A stretch of DNA of 64,000 nt from positions 1 to 64,000 of the forward strand of contig JACWMK010000005.1 of NCBI GenBank assembly GCA_015661405.1, read 5' to 3'. Positions 9,420 to 17,690 of the stretch are shown piece after piece. The position numbers and the translations under genes are program-made. Position 1 is the stretch's first letter, and each line of letters starts with the position of its first letter. The DNA comes from Methanobacterium sp. Its GTDB lineage: Archaea > Methanobacteriota > Methanobacteria > Methanobacteriales > Methanobacteriaceae. The notes beneath the pieces are model-generated. The model saw nothing but the letters and a program-made list of their open reading frames with translations. It had not been told where the DNA came from and searched no databases.

Positions 9420-10910
9420 TTATTTGAAAACCATTGATATCTGATGAATTTGTTTAGAAACCCGTTTTTCTAAAATTATTCTCTGTTTTTTAACGATATT
9501 TTCAGCATCTTCAACAATAGTACCATATTTATTAAATCCTATCAATGATAATCCAGCCATCATGACACTTAAAATAGCTCCTAAAAGAACTACTCTATGC
9601 ATTCCTGTAGTGAAGTTGTAAGCTGCTAAGTTGAATAACTGACTCTGCTGGAGAAGTACCGGAGAAATCGCCGTGTTCAGTAAGATTCCTGCAAAACATA
9701 CTGCAAACACCATTCCCAGATTTCTAGTGGTGACTATTATACTCGAAGCTACCCCACTTTCCCCGGATGGAGTATTTGACATTAGTGCTCTGCTGATAGG
9801 TGATTGGAAAAGTGCTGCACCCACCCCTAGAAGCGCCAACCTCCATAACACGTCTCCCACAGTTGAAAACATGTTAAGTTGAGTGAGAGATAATAAAGCC
9901 AATGCAGATATGATGGATCCTATAAATGCTAGACTTCTTGAGCCGAATCTATCAGATAATATTCCACTTATAGGTGCTAAGATCATCATTATCAGTGGAG
10001 ATGTAGATAAGACAAGTCCTGTAAAGCTTGGTCCTAGATGAAGGACTTTTTGTAAGTAAAATGGCATTATAAAGAATATCATATACATACATATGTAATT
10101 GAAATGCAGACTCAAATCAAATGCTGAAAAAATTTTATTTTTAAAAATATTCAGGTTTAATAGAGGATTCTTTACATGCAGCTCATTCCAAATGAACAAC
10201 ATTAATGTTATAATACTAAAGACTGCGATTATTATCGCTATAATATTCACACCACCTTCTATATAATTAAGTAGATAAACTACTGAGAAAAGGCATGAAA
10301 ATTGCAATAAAGTTCCGGGGATATCCCATTTAACTTGATTGGGTTCGCTCCTTACTAATACACGGTAACATATAATAAAACTTATAATGGCAATGGGTAC
10401 ATTTATTAGGAAAATGAATCTCCATCCCAATGCACCTTCTAAAATTCCACCTATTGCCGGGCCTAATGCTAAACCTGCAGCTATAGCTACAGAGTATATA
10501 CCAAGAGATTTTCCTAGCTGATGTTTGGGAAATGAGTTTTTAACTATTCCCAGAGATACAGCAAGCATCATGGCTGCTGTTATGCCTTGCATGCCCCTAA
10601 ATACTTCTAAAGCGGGGAGTGAAGTAGCTGTGCTGCAGAGAATTGACGTAACTGCAAATCCGACTAATCCTATAAGGTAAACTCGTTCATGACCTATGAA
10701 GTCACCGACACGGCCGAAAAATAGAACCATACCTAACAAAGTTATAAGATAAGCTGTTAATACCCATTCTACGGCGGTTATGCTTGCACCGAAATAGGTT
10801 GCAATTGTTGGAAGTGAAACATTAACTATACTTGCATTTATTGGCACCATAATGGTGCCTATTGATATTGCGAATAATATCTGCCATTTTTTACCGAAGT
10901 GATCCTCCAA
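9420..10910 (-). CDS. MFS multidrug efflux transporter, 14-helix DHA2 type
   Basis: A 496-residue integral membrane protein of the major facilitator superfamily. The N-terminal helix contains VPINASIVNVSLPTIA and is followed by WVLTAYLITLLGMVLFFGRVGDFIGHERVY, the family motif A region. ALGPAIGGILEG is the motif C of proton-driven antiporters. About 14 hydrophobic segments can be counted, as in the EmrB/QacA group. Export of toxic compounds by proton antiport is the usual role and the substrate cannot be told. The start is TTG at 10910, placed five bases after GAGGTG. No regulator gene is adjacent. Confidence 0.9.
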   Translation of the reverse strand: MEDHFGKKWQILFAISIGTIMVPINASIVNVSLPTIATYFGASITAVEWVLTAYLITLLGMVLFFGRVGDFIGHERVYLIGLVGFAVTSILCSTATSLPALEVFRGMQGITAAMMLAVSLGIVKNSFPKHQLGKSLGIYSVAIAAGLALGPAIGGILEGALGWRFIFLINVPIAIISFIICYRVLVRSEPNQVKWDIPGTLLQFSCLFSVVYLLNYIEGGVNIIAIIIAVFSIITLMLFIWNELHVKNPLLNLNIFKNKIFSAFDLSLHFNYICMYMIFFIMPFYLQKVLHLGPSFTGLVLSTSPLIMMILAPISGILSDRFGSRSLAFIGSIISALALLSLTQLNMFSTVGDVLWRLALLGVGAALFQSPISRALMSNTPSGESGVASSIIVTTRNLGMVFAVCFAGILLNTAISPVLLQQSQLFNLAAYNFTTGMHRVVLLGAILSVMMAGLSLIGFNKYGTIVEDAENIVKKQRIILEKRVSKQIHQISMVFK

Positions 10911-11387
10911 AATTACACCTCTAATTTAAAAAACACTAAAAATGTTATAATTGAATTTTTTAAAAAAACTTTTAATAAAAGTCGTAATTCAAAAATAACG
11001 TATTTATTTAAGTTTTTAAATTTAATTAAAACTCAAATATATATACTTAAAGTTCCATTACTATTTGTTTGCGTTATAAATTTTTATGAAACCTTGATTG
11101 ATTATAAAATCAAAATTTAAGTCTATTCCACATATTCACATCGATCTAAAATCAAATTTATTCTTTAGATGAGTCACTTTAATACACATTTTGGTATCAT
11201 AGCAGTTAATTAAGATTGAATTGTATAATATATAAACTTTGAGATCATATTATGTGTAATAATTATCCATAATTTGGAAATTTTAGTTTTAAAATCAATT
11301 ATCATCCATTTAATTATGAAGATTTTTATAGGATAAGACCAATAAACCTATATATTTAATTATCTTCGCTTATGGAGGAATTTCTTC
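10911..11387. other. Intergenic region between divergent genes
   Basis: About 480 bp upstream of both the MFS gene and lysA. A low-complexity frame of about 70 codons on the plus strand is rich in Lys, Asn, Ile and Phe and looks like chance in AT-rich DNA. No riboswitch or repeat was recognised. A strong GGAGG site precedes lysA at 11388. Confidence 0.4.
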
Positions 11388-12674
11388 ATGAACTTTAATT
11401 TAAAAACAAATGAAAAAGGAAATTTAAGCATCGGTGGAGCAGATGCTTTAGAGCTTGCCAAAAATCACGGTACTCCCCTTTACGTAATAGATGAAGAACG
11501 AATCATAGAAAATTATCAAAGATTGTATTCTGCATTCTCAGGTAAATATGCCAACTTTAAAATCTATTACGCATGTAAAGCTAACACAAATCTGTCAATA
11601 ATGCAGATTTTAAAAGATGAAGGAAGTAGTATTGATGCAGTATCTCCCGGAGAGATTTATACTGCATTATTAGTAGGTTTCAAACCTGAAAAAATACTTT
11701 ATACTGGAAATAATGTTACCAACGAGGAATTGGAATTCGCCTTATCTTCAGGAGTGAGGATAAACTTGGATTCAATCTCACAATTAGAAAGACTCTCAAA
11801 ACTACCAGATACTGATGGTAAAGAAATATCTTTTAGAGTGAATCCTAAAGTAGGTGCTGGACATCATGACCATTGCATAACAGGTGGAGACCTCAGTAAA
11901 TTTGGAATTATGGAAGAAGAAGCCGTTAATGCCTACCAAAAAGCCGTGGATCTGGGTTTCAAACCCGTGGGAATACATACTCATATTGGATCAGGAATAT
12001 TAGATCCTGAACCATTTAAATTAGCGGTGCATACTCTAATGGATGTAGCGGGGAGAGTGTATCGTGAAGTAGAAGTAGAATTTGAATTTGTAGATTTTGG
12101 TGGTGGTATTGGAATACCATACGAACCACATGAATCGATATTAAATTTAGAAATGTTCTCTCAAGAAATTATCGACCTATTCAAGGAAAAATTATACGAA
12201 TATAATATGGGAAATCCCACTATGTGTCTGGAACCCGGACGTTACATTGTAGGTGATGCTTCTTACTTATTAACCAAAGTTAACACTATTAAACAAAGTT
12301 ATCGTAAATTTGCAGGAGTGGACGCTGGATTTAATACTATATTGCGACCTACCATGTATGGATCGTATCATCATATTGTTTTAGCCAACCAACCGGATGC
12401 AAAACCCACTCAAAAGATAGATATTGCAGGGAATATCTGTGAATCAGGGGATCTATTCGCTAGGGACAGGCCCATGCCAGATATAAAGGAAGGAAGTTTA
12501 TTAGCTATCCTTAATGCGGGGGCTTACGGTTTTTCCATGTCTAGCCAATATAATTCACGTCCTCGGGCAGCTGAGATACTGGTTCAAGGGGGAAAAGCAG
12601 AAGTTATCCGTGAAAGAGAAACCTTCGCTGATTTATTTTCTAAACAAAACGTGCCAGTGAGGCTTTTAAAATGA
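11388..12674 (+). CDS. lysA: Diaminopimelate decarboxylase
   Basis: Last step of lysine synthesis, converting meso-diaminopimelate to lysine and CO2 with PLP. The 428-residue fold-type III enzyme has the PLP lysine in IYYACKANTN (about residue 64). HTHIGSGI and the glycine-rich FVDFGGGIGIPY bind the phosphate, CLEPGRYIVGDA binds PLP, and CESGDLFARDR carries the active-site Cys of the dimer partner. The stop codon overlaps the start of dapF (ATGA), so the two are translationally coupled. The ATG lies eight bases after GGAGG. Confidence 0.97.
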   Translation: MNFNLKTNEKGNLSIGGADALELAKNHGTPLYVIDEERIIENYQRLYSAFSGKYANFKIYYACKANTNLSIMQILKDEGSSIDAVSPGEIYTALLVGFKPEKILYTGNNVTNEELEFALSSGVRINLDSISQLERLSKLPDTDGKEISFRVNPKVGAGHHDHCITGGDLSKFGIMEEEAVNAYQKAVDLGFKPVGIHTHIGSGILDPEPFKLAVHTLMDVAGRVYREVEVEFEFVDFGGGIGIPYEPHESILNLEMFSQEIIDLFKEKLYEYNMGNPTMCLEPGRYIVGDASYLLTKVNTIKQSYRKFAGVDAGFNTILRPTMYGSYHHIVLANQPDAKPTQKIDIAGNICESGDLFARDRPMPDIKEGSLLAILNAGAYGFSMSSQYNSRPRAAEILVQGGKAEVIRERETFADLFSKQNVPVRLLK

Positions 12675-13543
12675 ATATAAATTTGAAATTTTCTAAAATG
12701 CATGGACTTGGCAACGACTATGTAATGATTAATGAGTTTACGGAAGATATAATTCCTGATGAAAAAAAATCCAGTTTAGCTAAAGATTTATGTAGGAGAG
12801 GTTTCTCTGTGGGTGCAGATGGAGTTATTTTCGTTGCTCCAGCTACATTAAATGGAGCAGATGTCAGATTTAGAGTTTTTAATGCGGATGGTAGTGAAGC
12901 AGAAATGTGTGGTAATGGCATCCGATGTTTCGCTAAGTTCGTTTATGAAAACTCAATAATCTCAAGTAAGAAGTTATTTGTTGAAACTTTAGGTGGGATA
13001 AAAGAAGTAAAATTAAAGTCAGAAAATGGAAATGTGACTTGTATACAGGTTGATATGGGTATTTCAACTTTTAAAACAGATGAAGTTCCAATGAAAAGTG
13101 ATTTGAATTATTTTATTGATAAAGAATTATTAGTTGATGGTAAACCTATTAATATGACTGTTCTTAGTATTGGTAATCCCCACGCAGTTATATTCACACC
13201 AAGTCTGAGTAATATAATATTACACGAGATAGGGCCTCAAATTGAAAATCATGAATCATTTACCGAGAGAATTAACGTGCATTTCGTGAATATTATAGAT
13301 AAAAGTGAAGTTGAGATGATAACATGGGAGCGGGGGAGTGGTGCGACCTTAGCCTGTGGTACTGGAGCCACTTCAGCAGTATTAGCGGGTTATCGCTTGG
13401 GAATTCTTGATAAACAGGTTTTAGTCCACTTACCTGGTGGAGAACTAAATGTTACAGTATATCAGAAATATGGTGAATTAGGAGCATTTATTAGAGGAAA
13501 TGCAGAGCTGGTTTTCCAGGGAGAAATGAAAATAAACCTATAA
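12671..13543 (+). CDS. dapF: Diaminopimelate epimerase
   Basis: Converts LL- to meso-diaminopimelate, the substrate of the upstream lysA product. The 290-residue protein begins with FSKMHGLGNDYVMIN. Both catalytic cysteines are present: one in FNADGSEAEMCGNGIRCFAKF and one in LACGTGATSAV. The start codon lies inside the lysA stop (4-base overlap), so the pair makes a two-gene lysine operon in which the order of genes is the reverse of the order of reactions. It converges on the DUF488 gene with a 29-bp gap. Confidence 0.97.
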   Translation: MNINLKFSKMHGLGNDYVMINEFTEDIIPDEKKSSLAKDLCRRGFSVGADGVIFVAPATLNGADVRFRVFNADGSEAEMCGNGIRCFAKFVYENSIISSKKLFVETLGGIKEVKLKSENGNVTCIQVDMGISTFKTDEVPMKSDLNYFIDKELLVDGKPINMTVLSIGNPHAVIFTPSLSNIILHEIGPQIENHESFTERINVHFVNIIDKSEVEMITWERGSGATLACGTGATSAVLAGYRLGILDKQVLVHLPGGELNVTVYQKYGELGAFIRGNAELVFQGEMKINL

Positions 13544-13572
13544 TAATCTGTATTACTATAATAAATTTTTTT

Positions 13573-13956
13573 TTAACCATGTGTTCTGCTTATACTTGTG
13601 TGGATGGTTTTATAGCCCTGAAGTTTATTTTTTAGAATTTGTGCATTATTACGTTTTTCATCTTTAGTCGTATATAATAGGGTTACGGTTCCATACTTCT
13701 TTTCATTATCATTAATTAACTTCAGAAGTGTTTTTTTATTTTTTAATTCTTCAAGGTACTTCTTTTTGTACTCGAACCATTTATTATGGTTATTAACAAA
13801 CCATTTAATTAAATTATTGCTTGGTGCTATCCCTTTTAGCCATAAATCTAACTGGGTTGTTTCATTGGAAACGTTTGGGGGAGATGAATTATCTATTAGG
13901 ATGCGGTAGCCGTCTCCTTTTTCTAATGGTTGATATAAACTTTTGATTTTAATCAT
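13573..13956 (-). CDS. DUF488-family protein, diverged
   Basis: A 127-residue protein that aligns along its length with DUF488 proteins: an IKIKSLYQPLEKGDGYRILID start, LDLWLKGIAPSNNLIKWF in the middle, and the KKTLLKL...YGTVTLLYTTKDEKRNNA tail. The usual DRLWPRGV block after the second strand is replaced by DNSSPPNV, which removes the Trp and Arg most conserved in the family. The function of the family is unknown. No ribosome binding site is evident. Either the protein has lost the family activity or this is a divergent subgroup. Confidence 0.75.
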   Translation of the reverse strand: MIKIKSLYQPLEKGDGYRILIDNSSPPNVSNETTQLDLWLKGIAPSNNLIKWFVNNHNKWFEYKKKYLEELKNKKTLLKLINDNEKKYGTVTLLYTTKDEKRNNAQILKNKLQGYKTIHTSISRTHG

Positions 13957-14189
13957 ATTATTTTATATTATTATACGTCTAAGATTTAATTTTAATGTTT
14001 TTTATAGAAAAATATAGAGTTATTCATTATTTTAAGTGCAGATCTATTATACCTTCTTTTAAAAATAATTATTAAATAATTTTTTTTTAATAAGCAAAGT
14101 TATATACTTCAATAATTTAAGATTTAAAAATAACTATGATCAAATGTGAAGTATTTGAAATATTTATCCTCCACAATTAAGAGTTAAAT

Positions 14190-14684
14190 TTGGAAAGTGA
14201 GCAAATGACCAGCAAAGACGTGGAAATATTTTACAATCAAGCAATGAGCTTATTTAAGATGGGTGAATTCAAAAAATCTTTAGAGTTATTTAATAGAGCA
14301 TTATATATTGATGATAAGTTTATTCCAGCTTGGAATAATAAAGGAGTTATCCATATGGAATTGGAAGAATATTCTCAAGCACTGGATTGTTTTGATAAAC
14401 TTACCTTCATAGATATGACTGATGATTTAACATGGTATAACAAGGGTTATGTCCTGTTATTGTTAAAAAGATATCAAGAATCTATTAGAACATTTGAATA
14501 TTTCTTAGCTAAATATACAAAAAAAGATGATTACTATAAATATGCACTATACTTAGAAGCTAAATGCTATTATGAAGTTAAAGATTATGATAAAAGTATT
14601 CAACTTCTTAAAGTTATATTAAGCTTTGATGAATCTTTCAGTGAAGCTCAAGAGCTTCAAACTTTAGTTTTGAAGGATTTGTAA
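14190..14684 (+). CDS. Tetratricopeptide-repeat protein
   Basis: A 164-residue soluble protein made almost wholly of TPR helices. Recognisable units start near residues 12 (YNQAMSLFKMGEFKKSLELFNRAL), 46 (AWNNKGVIHMELEEYSQALDCFD), 80 (TWYNKGYVLLLLKRYQESIRTFE) and 117 (ALYLEAKCYYEVKDYDKSIQLLK). Such repeats serve as protein-binding scaffolds, and the partner is unknown. The start is either TTG at 14190 or ATG at 14205, with no strong ribosome binding site for either. A membrane protein and a HEAT-repeat protein of unknown function follow nearby. Confidence 0.8.
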   Translation: MESEQMTSKDVEIFYNQAMSLFKMGEFKKSLELFNRALYIDDKFIPAWNNKGVIHMELEEYSQALDCFDKLTFIDMTDDLTWYNKGYVLLLLKRYQESIRTFEYFLAKYTKKDDYYKYALYLEAKCYYEVKDYDKSIQLLKVILSFDESFSEAQELQTLVLKDL

Positions 14685-14774
14685 AAATAAATAAAAAAAT
14701 TTATTATTTTTATTTTCACATTTTTTATTAATTTAATTTTTTTTTAATGTCTTAATTATAAAGGGATTTATATA

Positions 14775-15356
14775 TTAATTGTCTTCTTCTATTAGAATTT
14801 TCTTAAGTTCCTTCAAGTTTAATGTAAGAAATGCTTCTGACTTAGGTTCAGCCAGTATTTTAAACTGTTCTAGATTAGTTTTCAAATATGATTTATTTAA
14901 TAAATTCTGAAGTTCAGGAATTGGCATTTCTAATATTCTTCTTATTATTATTTTATCTTCATCAGTCAGTTGACTTTTATATTTTGATATTTGATCCTTA
15001 AATGATTCTACAGCATTCATATCTTTATCAACGTAAACATTAATTAGGAAAGGAGGAATTCGCTGCACTGTATTTATAACTTTCTTTACATCTTCTTCTT
15101 TAATTTCTAAATCTAATGAGTCATCTAAAACTTGTGTTAGATTCATTGCTAGTTCTTTCCGACGATTACCATAAACTATAGAAGCAAGAATTACCCCCAC
15201 TAAAATTCCTGAGAAGGCATAAGTCTGATGTTGAAAGATGGATGATAGAGGGTATCCAAAAAAATAGAATATAATGCTTATAACTAGAATGCTTCCTAAT
15301 ATGAATGCTATAATTGCTGCGATAATTGCGATTATTTTATTATTGATCAAATTCAT
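14775..15356 (-). CDS. Two-helix membrane protein with cytoplasmic helical domain
   Basis: A 193-residue protein of unknown family. Two hydrophobic segments (about residues 8-32 and 44-62) are followed by a charged, mainly helical region of about 130 residues, probably cytoplasmic because NRRKEL follows the second helix. The tail contains short leucine-rich repeats of the form ELQNLLNKSYLKTNLEQFKIL. The ATG at 15356 abuts its GGTGA site, so the in-frame TTG at 15350 has better spacing and may be the true start. It is divergent from the small HEAT-repeat gene. Confidence 0.65.
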   Translation of the reverse strand: MNLINNKIIAIIAAIIAFILGSILVISIIFYFFGYPLSSIFQHQTYAFSGILVGVILASIVYGNRRKELAMNLTQVLDDSLDLEIKEEDVKKVINTVQRIPPFLINVYVDKDMNAVESFKDQISKYKSQLTDEDKIIIRRILEMPIPELQNLLNKSYLKTNLEQFKILAEPKSEAFLTLNLKELKKILIEEDN

Positions 15357-15494
15357 TCACCATTTTATTTATCATTTCACCATACATTTATATTTAAAAA
15401 TATATTTTTCAATAATGATATATTATATAATAAGATATCATTTTAAAAATCTTAAAATATTATTAGTATTATATAATTTATTAGGGGATAATAA

Positions 15495-15794
15495 ATGGAT
15501 ATGACTGAAGAACAGATAAACAAACTAATTAACAAGTTAGATGATGAAGACTATGATGTTCGTAAGAATGTAGAAGATATTCTTGTTAAGATAAAGCAAC
15601 AATCTATAGGGCCACTTATTAAAGCTTTAAATCATGAAAATCCTGAAATTCAAATTGAATCCGCTAGAATTTTAGGAAAAATGGCGGATGAAACAGCTTT
15701 AAATGCACTTATAGAAGCTTTAAAAGATGGAAATCCAGATTTTAGAAGAGAAGTAACATTATCCATTAATAAAATAGTAGAGAAAGATGATTAA
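15495..15794 (+). CDS. Small HEAT-repeat protein
   Basis: A 99-residue acidic protein with two to three HEAT-like helical repeats: DEDYDVRKNVEDILVKI, GPLIKALNHENPEIQIESARILGKM and ALNALIEALKDGNPDFRREVTLSI. The GPLIKAL and ALIEALKD patterns followed by a conserved Arg are typical of PBS-lyase/HEAT units. It is likely a protein-binding adaptor, with the partner unknown. The ATG follows TAGGGGAT with good spacing. It ends before cobJ, which converges on it. Confidence 0.8.
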   Translation: MDMTEEQINKLINKLDDEDYDVRKNVEDILVKIKQQSIGPLIKALNHENPEIQIESARILGKMADETALNALIEALKDGNPDFRREVTLSINKIVEKDD

Positions 15795-15866
15795 AAAAAC
15801 TAAATGATTAGTCAAAAATTTGGGAATTTCATAAAAAAAATAGATCTAAATTTATGAATATACGTT

Positions 15867-16931
15867 TTATAATTTGGTATCTTGTAGACATTCCCTTCTT
15901 AATTTTAATAACTCTCTTCTTTTATTTTCAATGTCTTCCACATTATGGATGATCTCAGACAACTTAGCCTGTATACATTTGACAACATCCTCATTATGAA
16001 TCCATTTACAACTTTCACAACTCCACACACCCTTCTCTTTTATCCAAAAACCACCAGTGGAAGGTTCTCCACATGGATAGAATGGGCAATAACAAAACGT
16101 ACAACTTTGAGGATGTTCATGACATGGGTAATATTCACAATTCAAGTTAGGCCCTTCCACAATTTCCCCGGCTAAGTATTTCTCATAAAAATCACAGGCT
16201 AGTGGATGCATAGAAGATGGTACGACATAGCCTCGTGGAGTCACCATACGTCCCTCTTCGACATAAGTCATACTATTCCCTATAATGAGTGTAGTGGACA
16301 TATCAACTTCTTCACTTGAAAGTTCTTCTAAGGTAGTTGTACTAACAATAACCTCATCATTTTTGCTTTTAACCAATCCTACAGGTGTGTTAGGCTGGCG
16401 TGTTTCTATTAATATGCTAAGAGCTTCAGAAAAGGGCTTTTTACGAGTTTTACTAAGAGGATTATAGAATGCAATTACGAAGTCTCCTTCTGAAGCAGCT
16501 CTAACTTTACGCTTTATCTCAGAAATAGGAGTTAGAATGTCACTTAAACTTATTACTGCAAAATCATGTAGTGGTGCACCTAAAAGAGATGCTGCAAAGT
16601 TCACAGCGGTAACACCAGGTATAACCTTCACTTCTATGTCCTTATATTTACCTAAGATTTGAAAAATTACATTCGCCATGCCAAATACTCCAGGATCACC
16701 ACTGGAAACCAGAGCTACTTTCTTACCCCCACGACTTTTTTGAATAGCTAATTCAGCACGATCTATTTCATGGCCCATTCCTTTAACAATTATTTCCTTT
16801 CCTTCTATCAAGTCTTCAACATATTTATAGTAACCCTTGTAAGTAATTACTACATCTGCATCTTTAAGCGCCTCAAACGCCCTTAAAGTCATATCTTGTC
16901 GAGATGGTCCTATACCAATTACACTTATCAT
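15867..16931 (-). CDS. cobJ: Cobalt-precorrin-3B C17-methyltransferase fused to a Cys-rich domain
   Basis: Ring-contracting SAM-dependent methyltransferase of anaerobic cobamide (B12) synthesis. Residues 1-240 are a tetrapyrrole methylase domain with the start ISVIGIGPSRQDMTLRAF, the SSGDPGVFGMA block and the PGVTAVNFAASLLGAP substrate loop. Residues 240-354 are an added C-terminal domain with about ten Cys and several His (CEYYPCHEHPQSCTFCYCPF, YPCGE, CESCKW), which should bind metal and matches the small cysteine-rich domain family found in methanogens. cbiG and cbiB lie 3-5 kb away on the same strand but are separated by unrelated genes. Confidence 0.92.
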   Translation of the reverse strand: MISVIGIGPSRQDMTLRAFEALKDADVVITYKGYYKYVEDLIEGKEIIVKGMGHEIDRAELAIQKSRGGKKVALVSSGDPGVFGMANVIFQILGKYKDIEVKVIPGVTAVNFAASLLGAPLHDFAVISLSDILTPISEIKRKVRAASEGDFVIAFYNPLSKTRKKPFSEALSILIETRQPNTPVGLVKSKNDEVIVSTTTLEELSSEEVDMSTTLIIGNSMTYVEEGRMVTPRGYVVPSSMHPLACDFYEKYLAGEIVEGPNLNCEYYPCHEHPQSCTFCYCPFYPCGEPSTGGFWIKEKGVWSCESCKWIHNEDVVKCIQAKLSEIIHNVEDIENKRRELLKLRRECLQDTKL

Positions 16932-17027
16932 AATTTACTTTAACCTTCCTTCAATAGAGTAATTAAAAAAAAACCTCTATTGGAATCTTTCAAAAAAATT
17001 ATAATCTTTAAAGTGATTTACCTAGTT

Positions 17028-17546
17028 TTAATTCGTACTACTTTGATTGTTATACAATTGACTTATGCTGGTTATAATAATACTATTAACATCTATAGTA
17101 AATCCATTATCTCCAGATTGACCAGTAGCTGTGGCATTGACGCTGTATGTTTGATTAGGTGAAATAATTATGGTACCATTTGTAATGTTATTACCTGTAG
17201 TGATTGTATTATAACCCGTTACCGTTAAAGTAACATTAATTTCAGTATTAGACGTACTATCATTAGTATAAGCTGATAAAGTTTGTATATTTACACCATT
17301 TAATCCTGTCTTATTCTGTAATGCAGAAGCCACATCCTCAGGGTTCAGTACCGTAACTATCTTCTGTTTACTAGAACCATGATGAATAGAACTAATAAGG
17401 GAGGATATTGCATCTAATTGTGAAGTAAAGAGTTTATTTATTTGAGGAGGTTGACCCGTTACTATGGTATCAGATAGTATAAGCCCCGCTTCAAAAAATA
17501 CTCCACATATTATTATAAATAATATTCCAGTAACTATTTTAGACAA
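17028..17546 (-). CDS. Membrane-anchored or secreted protein rich in N-glycosylation sequons
   Basis: A 172-residue protein of unknown family. One hydrophobic segment at residues 5-25 acts as a signal or anchor. The rest is polar and rich in Thr, Asn, Ser and Ile, with a beta-strand-like pattern. Eight N-x-S/T sequons occur in the last 100 residues (NKT, NDS, NVT, NIT, NGT, NQT, NAT, NQS), which suggests a heavily glycosylated surface protein. The start is TTG, ten bases after GGTGG. It lies between cobJ and the divergent DP1 gene and has no obvious functional link to either. Confidence 0.65.
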   Translation of the reverse strand: MSKIVTGILFIIICGVFFEAGLILSDTIVTGQPPQINKLFTSQLDAISSLISSIHHGSSKQKIVTVLNPEDVASALQNKTGLNGVNIQTLSAYTNDSTSNTEINVTLTVTGYNTITTGNNITNGTIIISPNQTYSVNATATGQSGDNGFTIDVNSIIITSISQLYNNQSSTN

Positions 17547-17690
17547 TTTTAATATACCACCTTTAAACTAAATTTTTTTCAAAATAAATATATAAATTAA
17601 GATCTTTTTATTCAGATTAGATTAACTATTATAATTATAATTATAAATATATCTTTATAAACTACCTCAAACTTTTCTAAGGGATAACAT

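Noticed and set aside
10899..11120. A 73-codon plus-strand frame upstream of lysA
   Set aside because: Low-complexity Lys/Asn/Ile/Phe composition, no ribosome binding site and overlap with the MFS promoter; it looks like chance in AT-rich DNA.
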